Positions 58,078 through 64,000 of a DNA stretch of 64,000 nt are shown here, in pieces. Each line of letters begins with the position of its first letter. Position 1 is the first letter of the stretch. The notes under the pieces are model-generated. The model was not told where the DNA came from. It saw only the letters and a list, made by a program, of their open reading frames with translations, and did no database searches. Made by a program: the position numbers and the translations under genes. The stretch is from NCBI RefSeq assembly GCF_039388045.1, contig NZ_CP135015.1, positions 248,001 through 312,000 on the forward strand, in the 5' to 3' direction. Origin of the DNA: Buchnera_K aphidicola_B. GTDB taxonomy: Bacteria > Pseudomonadota > Gammaproteobacteria > Enterobacterales > Enterobacteriaceae.

Positions 58078-58917
58078 ATGAATAGCGAATATCCGAAAAA
58101 AAAAAAAATATTATCTATTTTAAAAAAATATATATTTAAAAAAAAAAAGAAAAAAAAAAACGAATTATTATGTATTATTAAAAAAAATAAAAAAAAATCC
58201 TTAATTGATAAAGATACATATAAAATGTTAAAAGGGGTAATGAAAATTCCTAATATACGTATTAAAGATATTATGATTCCTAAACCAGAAATGATTACAT
58301 TAAAAACAAATTTCAATTTAAATAAATGTTTAGATGTAATAATACAATCTTCTCATTCTAGACTACCTGTTACAAGTGAAGACTCAAATTACATAGAAGG
58401 ATTTATAATAGCAAAAGATTTATTACCATTTATGCGCAGTAAACGAACTAATGTCTTTTTACTTAAAAATATTATCCGTCCAATTTTATTCACCCCAGAA
58501 AGTAAGTATATAAATTATATGTTGAAAGAATTTCGTTTAAAAAAACATCATATAGCTATAGTAATAGATGAATTTGGTAATATATCAGGATTAATAACAA
58601 TAGAAGATATTTTAGAAATAATTGTAGGATCTATAAAAGATGAATATGATGATATAGAAAACAAAAACATTCAAAAAATTAATAAAAACACCTTTTCAAT
58701 TAAAGCAATAACACAAATAAGAGAATTTAATAAAATATTTAACACAAATTTTCATGATCAAAAAATAGATACTATTGGAGGATTGATAATCAAAAAATTT
58801 GGAAGATTGCCTAAAAAAGGAGAATATATTTTTATTAATGGATATAAATTTAATATCACTTCATCTAATAATAGAAGAATTATAAATATATATTTAAAAA
58901 CACCACAAAAAAAATAA
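58078..58917 (+). CDS. ybeX: CBS-domain protein YbeX (CorC family)
   Basis: 279 aa (E. coli 292). No membrane segment. Lysine-rich start (a 12-A and a 10-A run), then LKGVMKIPNIRIKDIMIPKPEM, a CBS pair (about 60-190; IDEFGNISGLITIEDILEIIVGSIKDE kept in pieces) and the C-terminal CorC_HlyC domain (DTIGGLIIKKFGRLPKKGEY). Linked to Mg/Co efflux and, more recently, ribosome metabolism in E. coli; exact role unknown. lnt, next in E. coli, is gone. Confidence 0.92.
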   Translation: MNSEYPKKKKILSILKKYIFKKKKKKKNELLCIIKKNKKKSLIDKDTYKMLKGVMKIPNIRIKDIMIPKPEMITLKTNFNLNKCLDVIIQSSHSRLPVTSEDSNYIEGFIIAKDLLPFMRSKRTNVFLLKNIIRPILFTPESKYINYMLKEFRLKKHHIAIVIDEFGNISGLITIEDILEIIVGSIKDEYDDIENKNIQKINKNTFSIKAITQIREFNKIFNTNFHDQKIDTIGGLIIKKFGRLPKKGEYIFINGYKFNITSSNNRRIINIYLKTPQKK

Positions 58918-58966
58918 AACAATGTGAAAATTTATTAAACCTATTATAAATAATTAAAATTATATT

Positions 58967-61480
58967 ATGAAAAAAATGCAAGAACAGTATTTGCCCAAAA
59001 AAATAGAAAAAATAGTTCAAAAATATTGGGAAAAAAATAAAACATTTAAAGTACAAGTTGATAAAAAAAAAGAAAAATATTATTGTTTAGCAATGTTACC
59101 TTATCCTTCAGGTGACTTACATATGGGTCATGTAAGAAATTATACTATCAGTGATGTCATTTCAAGATATCAAAGAATGTTAGGCAAAAATGTTTTGCAA
59201 CCAATAGGATGGGATGCATTTGGACTTCCTGCAGAAATTGCAGCAATAGAAAATAACACCAAACCAGAAATTTGGACAAAAGAAAATATTCAAAAAATGA
59301 AAAAACAACTAAAATCGTTAGGTTTTAGTTATGATTGGGATAGAGAAATAAAAACTTGTGATCCAAGATATTTTTATTGGGAACAATGGTTTTTTATACA
59401 ATTATACAAAAAAAAATTAGTATATAAAAAAACTGCACCAGTTAATTGGTGTGAAAATGATCAAACTATACTTGCTAATGAACAAGTAATTAAAGGTAAA
59501 TGTTGGAGATGTAATACAAAAATTAATATTAAAATTATTCCTCAATGGTTTATAAAAATTACAAAATTTGCAAAAGAACTGCTTAAAAATATTGAAAATT
59601 TAGAATTTTGGCCAAAAGAAGTAAAATTGATGCAAAAAAATTGGATAGGGCGTTCTAAAGGCATGCAAATAATTTTTGATATATATAATTCTGCAAATAA
59701 AATTAAAATTTTTACAAAAAATTTAGAAAATGTAATAAATACAAATGCAATTATATTATCACCACTACATCATATAACTAAAAAATTTTCAAACACAAAT
59801 ATAAACATTAAAAAATTCATCAATAATAAGAATATACAATTAAATATATACAATAAATATAAATACAAAACAAAAAAAAAAATTTTCACTAATAAATATG
59901 CTATAAATCCAATAACTAAAAAAAAAATACCAATATGGATCGATAAAACTATAAATATTCAACACTCCTATCAAACAAAAATTAAAATTATAAAATATAA
60001 TATAAATAATAAATATATAAAAAAAAATTCAGATTTTAAATCAAACAATTATCAAATAAATACAATAACAAATAAAAATGTAAAAAAGAAAAAAAATAAT
60101 ATATACTACAAAAATAAAAAAATTAAATTATCAAAAATATATAAAATACTAAAATTATTTAAAAAAATAAAAAAAAAAACAACATTTAAACTTAGAGATT
60201 GGAGTGTTTCCAGACAACGTCATTGGGGCACACCTATACCTATGGGTACTGTAAACAATAAAATAATACAATTACCAGAAAAAATTTTACCAATATTATT
60301 ACCAAAAAACCAAGATATTAAAAAAAAAAATAAAATAACTATCGATAATAAAAAAATAACTTTAGAAAATGAAACTTTTGATACTTTTATGGAATCATCA
60401 TGGTACCATATTCGTTACACTTGCCCTAATTATAAATATGGCATGGTTGAAAAAAAATCTGCAAATTACTGGTTACCTATAGATCAATATATTGGCGGAA
60501 TAGAACATGCAACAATGCATTTAATATATTTTAGATTTTATAATAGATTATTATATAAATTAAATTTTATTAAAAACCCAGAACCAGTAATAAAACTTCT
60601 CTGTCAAGGTATGGTATTATCTGATGCATTTTATTACATAAAAAATAAAAAAAAAATATGGATTAATAAAAAATCATTAAATATCATACATAATAAAAAA
60701 GGAAAAATAATTCAAGCCTATACAAAAAAAAAAAAAAAACCTGTAACTTACGCAGGTATAATAAAAATGTCAAAATCTAAAAAAAACGGTATATCACCTA
60801 AAAAAATAATTAAAAAATACGGAGCTGATACAATAAGATTATTTATAATATTCGCTGCACCACCAAAATCATCATTAACATGGAACCCAAAAGGGGTATT
60901 AGGAATATATAAATTTTTAAATAGATTTTGGAAATTTATTAATAAACATTATTTAATAAAACCACAAAAAACAAAACAAAAAATGAACCAAAAAGAATTA
61001 AAATTTTACGTAAAACTACAACAAACAATTACAAAAGTAACATATTACATAGAAAAAATAAATAAACTAAATAATGCAGTAGCACAAATAATATCTTTAG
61101 TTAATAATCTTATAAAAAGTAAATTTTGCCACAAAAAAAACCACAATTTTATAAGAGATGTAATTTTAATTATAATTAAAATTTTTCATCCTTTTATTCC
61201 ACATTTTAGTTTCTTTGTATGGAAAAAATTAACAAATAAAAAAAATATAGATAATGAAAACTGGCCAATTTTAAAACCAAACAAAAAAAAAAATAAAATA
61301 ACAATAATTATACAAATTAATGGTAAAAAAAAAAAAATATTAAATATATATAATAAAAAAACCAAAGGAGAAATAATTCACAAAGTCATAAAAAAACAAA
61401 ATATAAAAAACAATTTAATAAATAAAAAAATAAAAAAAATAATTTATATTCCAAACAAAATATTAAATTTTGTTATATAA
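58967..61480 (+). CDS. leuS: leucyl-tRNA synthetase with eroded editing domain
   Basis: 837 aa (E. coli 860). The catalytic core is intact: MLPYPSGDLHMGHVRNYTI with HMGH at 52-55, NWCENDQTILANEQVI, the zinc-type CWRCNTK, RDWSVSRQRHWGTPIP, DTFMESSWYHIRYTCP, YIGGIEHATMHLIYFRF and KMSKSKKNGISP. The CP1 editing insertion (about 235-405) is present in length but almost pure Lys/Ile/Asn/Tyr: the TTRPDT motif reads FTKNLEN (249-255) and the GTGAVMAVPGHDQRD region is not recognisable (about 333-352). Editing of misactivated norvaline/isoleucine is therefore probably lost. An ATG three codons in (58976) matches the E. coli start better. A 16-A run (60724-60739) is in frame. Confidence 0.96.
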   Translation: MKKMQEQYLPKKIEKIVQKYWEKNKTFKVQVDKKKEKYYCLAMLPYPSGDLHMGHVRNYTISDVISRYQRMLGKNVLQPIGWDAFGLPAEIAAIENNTKPEIWTKENIQKMKKQLKSLGFSYDWDREIKTCDPRYFYWEQWFFIQLYKKKLVYKKTAPVNWCENDQTILANEQVIKGKCWRCNTKINIKIIPQWFIKITKFAKELLKNIENLEFWPKEVKLMQKNWIGRSKGMQIIFDIYNSANKIKIFTKNLENVINTNAIILSPLHHITKKFSNTNINIKKFINNKNIQLNIYNKYKYKTKKKIFTNKYAINPITKKKIPIWIDKTINIQHSYQTKIKIIKYNINNKYIKKNSDFKSNNYQINTITNKNVKKKKNNIYYKNKKIKLSKIYKILKLFKKIKKKTTFKLRDWSVSRQRHWGTPIPMGTVNNKIIQLPEKILPILLPKNQDIKKKNKITIDNKKITLENETFDTFMESSWYHIRYTCPNYKYGMVEKKSANYWLPIDQYIGGIEHATMHLIYFRFYNRLLYKLNFIKNPEPVIKLLCQGMVLSDAFYYIKNKKKIWINKKSLNIIHNKKGKIIQAYTKKKKKPVTYAGIIKMSKSKKNGISPKKIIKKYGADTIRLFIIFAAPPKSSLTWNPKGVLGIYKFLNRFWKFINKHYLIKPQKTKQKMNQKELKFYVKLQQTITKVTYYIEKINKLNNAVAQIISLVNNLIKSKFCHKKNHNFIRDVILIIIKIFHPFIPHFSFFVWKKLTNKKNIDNENWPILKPNKKKNKITIIIQINGKKKKILNIYNKKTKGEIIHKVIKKQNIKNNLINKKIKKIIYIPNKILNFVI

Positions 61481-61510
61481 AATTTAAAACTAATACAAAG
61501 ATATAAAAAT

Positions 61511-62521
61511 ATGAATATTATTTCACCTGAAGATATAAAAAAATCAATTCAAAAAAAAAAAATATTAACATATTTGATAACAGGCAATGAAATATCATTA
61601 AGACATTATAGCAAAAAAAAAATACTAAAATACAGTAAAAAAAAAAAATTCAATATCAAAGAAACAATATACATTGAACATAAAAAAGATTGGAATAAAG
61701 TTTTTTTATTTTTTTTACAAAAAAATATTTTTTTTAAAAAAACCATTTTAGAAATTAATACATTGAATGAGAAAAAAGACAATGTGATAATATTTGAAAA
61801 TATTAAAAAAATACTAAATTTTGAAAAAAAAAATGTATTATTAATAATAAATATTAAAAAAACAATCTCAACGCAAAATTTAAAATATAATATTAATAAG
61901 ATATACCACAAAAGAAGATACTTAATTATTGATTGTTTTAAAAATAAATTAAACACAGAAAAAAAATGGTTATATAAAAAAATAAAAGAACTAAAATTAA
62001 ATATTTCAAAATCTGGAATAAAAATATTAAGTAATGCATATAAAAATAATTTATTAGAAATTTTTAAAATATTAGATTTTATAGCATTAATTTGGCCTAA
62101 TAAATTAATTAGAAAAAAAAATATATCAAAAATAATATTAGAATCACCAAAATTTGATATAAAATATTTAATATATAATATATTTTTAGGTAAAATAAAA
62201 AAAAGTATAAAAATTCTAAACAATTTAAAAAAAAAAATAGAAAATCCTATTATAATAACCCGAAAAATACAAAAAAACATTATCAAAATAATAAAAATTA
62301 AAACATTAATTTTACAAAAAAATGCAAAATACGTTAATAAAATAAATAAAATATCTAGTAAAAAGAAAAAAAAAATGTTTTTGTACGTTTTAAAAACACA
62401 CAGCATTAAAAAATTATATAAAATAATAAATTTACTAACCAAAATAGAAATTAATATAAAAAAAAAATATAATAAAAAGATATGGTTTCCATTAAAAATA
62501 CTTATTTTTATGTTTTACTAA
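61511..62521 (+). CDS. holA: DNA polymerase III delta subunit
   Basis: 336 aa (E. coli 343). Clamp-loader subunit that opens the sliding clamp. Similarity is low but follows the family through its length: YLITGNEISLRHYSKK (E. coli YLLLGNDPLLLQES), DWNKVF, NVLLIINI, NNLLEIFKILDFIALIWPNK, FLGKIKKSIKILNNLKKK, NPIIITRKIQKNIIKI. More than a third of residues appear to be Lys or Ile. Order leuS-(lptE lost)-holA matches E. coli. Confidence 0.85.
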   Translation: MNIISPEDIKKSIQKKKILTYLITGNEISLRHYSKKKILKYSKKKKFNIKETIYIEHKKDWNKVFLFFLQKNIFFKKTILEINTLNEKKDNVIIFENIKKILNFEKKNVLLIINIKKTISTQNLKYNINKIYHKRRYLIIDCFKNKLNTEKKWLYKKIKELKLNISKSGIKILSNAYKNNLLEIFKILDFIALIWPNKLIRKKNISKIILESPKFDIKYLIYNIFLGKIKKSIKILNNLKKKIENPIIITRKIQKNIIKIIKIKTLILQKNAKYVNKINKISSKKKKKMFLYVLKTHSIKKLYKIINLLTKIEINIKKKYNKKIWFPLKILIFMFY

Positions 62522-62642
62522 AAAAATATTTTAAATATTTATTATTATGAATATGTTGAAAAAATAAAAAACACTATATTTTGTAAAAACGATCTTTTAT
62601 AATATAATTAATCATTTTTACAAAATCAGAATTTTTAAAAAC

Positions 62643-62882
62643 ATGATTAGAAAAAAAGACATATTAAACATAATGGGATCACGTTGCCCAGATTCAATTA
62701 TTAAAATCAGAATTAAGATTAATAAAATTAAAAATGGAGATTTAATATTTGTCATTTCAGATGATCAAACAACTAAATATGAAATACCAAGATTTTGCAC
62801 ATTTATGAATCACATTTTGTTATTAACAATTTATAAAAGTAATATATATAAATTTTTAATACAAAAGAAAATAATTGAATAA
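62643..62882 (+). CDS. tusA: sulfur carrier protein TusA
   Basis: 79 aa (E. coli 81). Passes persulfide sulfur toward MnmA for 2-thiouridine in tRNA. The signature usually LRCPEP reads SRCPDS with the sulfur-carrying C15; VISDDQTTKYEIPRFCTFMNHIL matches the family's DDPATTRDIPGFCTFM segment. The C-terminus is diverged. Next to asd, as I recall for Buchnera. Confidence 0.9.
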   Translation: MIRKKDILNIMGSRCPDSIIKIRIKINKIKNGDLIFVISDDQTTKYEIPRFCTFMNHILLLTIYKSNIYKFLIQKKIIE

Positions 62883-62932
62883 AAAAAATAGATCTAAATA
62901 TAATTCATTAAGAATTATATTTAAATATTTTT

Positions 62933-64000
62933 TTATATATAATTTATCAATAAATTTAACATTCTTCTTAACGGTTCCGCTGCGCCCCATAATAATTGGT
63001 CGCCTACACTAAAAGCAGAAATAAATTTTTTTCCCATACTTAATTTTTTTATTCTACCAATTGGTATATTTAATGTTTCACTAACAGCTACAGGAGTTAA
63101 TTTCTTAATACTATCTTCAAAATTATTAGGTATAACATCCACCCATAAATTATGAGATTGAATGATTTCTTCTATAGTTTTTAAAGATATATCTTGTTTT
63201 AATTTTATAATAAATGATTGACTATGTGAACGAAGTGCTCCAACACGAACACATGTACCATCTATTGAAATATTCTTAGAACTATTTAATATTTTATTAG
63301 TTTCAAATTGCATTTTCCATTCCTCACGACTTTGACCATTCACCATAGCATCATCGATCCAAGGAATAACATTCGAAATAAGTGGAGCTTTTAAATTTAA
63401 ATCAGGTAAATTATCTTTTCCAATGCATTTTAAAGCTTTATGCATAATATTTGTAACTGAAACTGATTCTTTCATATCATTAAAAATGTAATTTGAAACA
63501 AAACCCATTTGTGATAAAAGTTCTAAAACACATTTTACCCCACTACCAGAAACAGCTTGATATGTAGAAACTGATATCCATTCAACTAAATTATTAGTAA
63601 ATAAACCACCTAATGCCATCAACATTAAACTTACAGTACAATTTCCACCTATAAAATTTTTTATTCCTTTATCTAAACCATAATTAATCAAATCACTATT
63701 AATAGGATCTAAAACTATAATACTATTAGCTTTCGATCTTAATGCAGATGAAGCATCAATCCAATAACCTTTCCAACCACAAGCTAATAACTTAGGATAT
63801 ATAAATTTAGTATATTCACTACCTTGACATGTAAGTATAATATCTAAGCTATTTAAAATCTCAATATCATATGAACTTTCAATAAAATGTTTTTTATTTA
63901 AAATATTAATAACATTTCCATATTGAGAAGTAGATAAAAAAAACACTTCTATGTTTAAAAAATCTTCTTCAACTTTCATTCTTTCTAATAAAACAGAACC
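62933..64000 (-). CDS. asd: aspartate-semialdehyde dehydrogenase (5' end outside the window)
   Basis: 355 codons visible; the frame continues past the right edge. The edge sequence encodes GSVLLERMKVEEDF, which matches E. coli residues 14 onward (GSVLMQRMVEERDF), so the ATG at 63979 is internal and about 13 residues are missing. FFLSTSQYG, IILTCQGSEYTKFIYPKL, the catalytic cysteine in GGNCTVSLML, NGQSREEWKMQFETNKIL, VDGTCVRVGALRSHSQ-type segment (here IDGTCVRVGALR) and FSVGDQLLWGAAEPLRRML. Makes aspartate semialdehyde for lysine, threonine, methionine and diaminopimelate. Confidence 0.96.
   Translation of the reverse strand, partial: GSVLLERMKVEEDFLNIEVFFLSTSQYGNVINILNKKHFIESSYDIEILNSLDIILTCQGSEYTKFIYPKLLACGWKGYWIDASSALRSKANSIIVLDPINSDLINYGLDKGIKNFIGGNCTVSLMLMALGGLFTNNLVEWISVSTYQAVSGSGVKCVLELLSQMGFVSNYIFNDMKESVSVTNIMHKALKCIGKDNLPDLNLKAPLISNVIPWIDDAMVNGQSREEWKMQFETNKILNSSKNISIDGTCVRVGALRSHSQSFIIKLKQDISLKTIEEIIQSHNLWVDVIPNNFEDSIKKLTPVAVSETLNIPIGRIKKLSMGKKFISAFSVGDQLLWGAAEPLRRMLNLLINYI

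Overview
The window comes from a very AT-rich (G+C by eye below about 20%), strongly reduced gammaproteobacterial genome. Every protein I can name has its closest remembered counterpart in Escherichia coli or Buchnera, and long runs of E. coli gene order survive with the intervening genes deleted. Typical marks of an obligate insect endosymbiont of the Enterobacterales are present: an exonuclease-only DNA polymerase I, a type II dehydroquinase (aroQ), biosynthesis genes for amino acids a host needs (pheA, lysA, asd, a complete sulfate-assimilation set), poly(A) tracts inside genes, and no mobile elements, phage genes, CRISPR arrays or obvious transcription factors. It resembles Buchnera or a relative such as Annandia, but I cannot name the species. 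The genetic code is standard: csrA ends in TGA and no in-frame TGA has to be read.

Layout. 1-6.4 kb (minus): trhO, valS, deaD. 6.5-14.3 kb (minus): the nusA-infB-rbfA-truB-rpsO-pnp transcription/translation operon, with pnp frameshifted in a 13-A tract. 14.4-18.1 kb (minus): tRNA-Leu(GAG), secG, ftsH, rlmE, greA. 18.1-20.7 kb (plus): rplU, rpmA, obgE after an 877-nt gene-free stretch. 20.8-21.6 kb (minus): rpsI, rplM. 21.8-25.7 kb (plus): pheA, ffh, rpsP, rimM, rplS, with trmD missing from the ribosomal operon. 26.6-35.7 kb: aroQ, rluD, alaS, csrA, tRNA-Ser, tRNA-Arg, gshA, rpiA, a metT-leuW-glnU type tRNA cluster, glnS. 36.2-37.5 kb: eno. 37.7-46.5 kb (minus): cysJ-cysI-cysH-cysG-cysD-cysN-cysC. 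46.7-55.9 kb: polA exonuclease, engB, typA, gmk, ygfZ, prfB, lysS, lysA. 56.2-62.5 kb (plus): miaB, ybeY, ybeX/corC, leuS, holA. 62.6-64 kb: tusA and the start-less (window-edge) asd.

How the genes work together. Most of the content is information processing: six aminoacyl-tRNA synthetases (Val, Ala, Gln, Lys, Leu plus tRNA substrates), RF2, IF2, ribosome assembly factors (RbfA, RimM, ObgE, EngB, RlmE, YbeY, DeaD), RNA turnover (PNPase) and tRNA modification (TruB, MiaB, TusA, TrhO, YgfZ). The metabolic part supplies reduced sulfur from sulfate (cys block including siroheme synthesis for CysI), glutathione (gshA) and steps to phenylalanine (aroQ, pheA), lysine and the aspartate family (asd, lysA).

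The most interesting signals are decay or rewiring inside otherwise conserved genes: two genes (pnp, ybeY) out of frame at poly(A) tracts, a frameshift in cysD that is not at a homopolymer and leaves a perfectly conserved out-of-frame C-terminus, a leucyl-tRNA synthetase whose editing domain has lost its catalytic motifs, a PheA regulatory domain lacking the phenylalanine-binding motifs, and an RF2 gene without its programmed frameshift. I saw no wholly new multi-gene system. All comparisons with E. coli are from memory, not from a database search.
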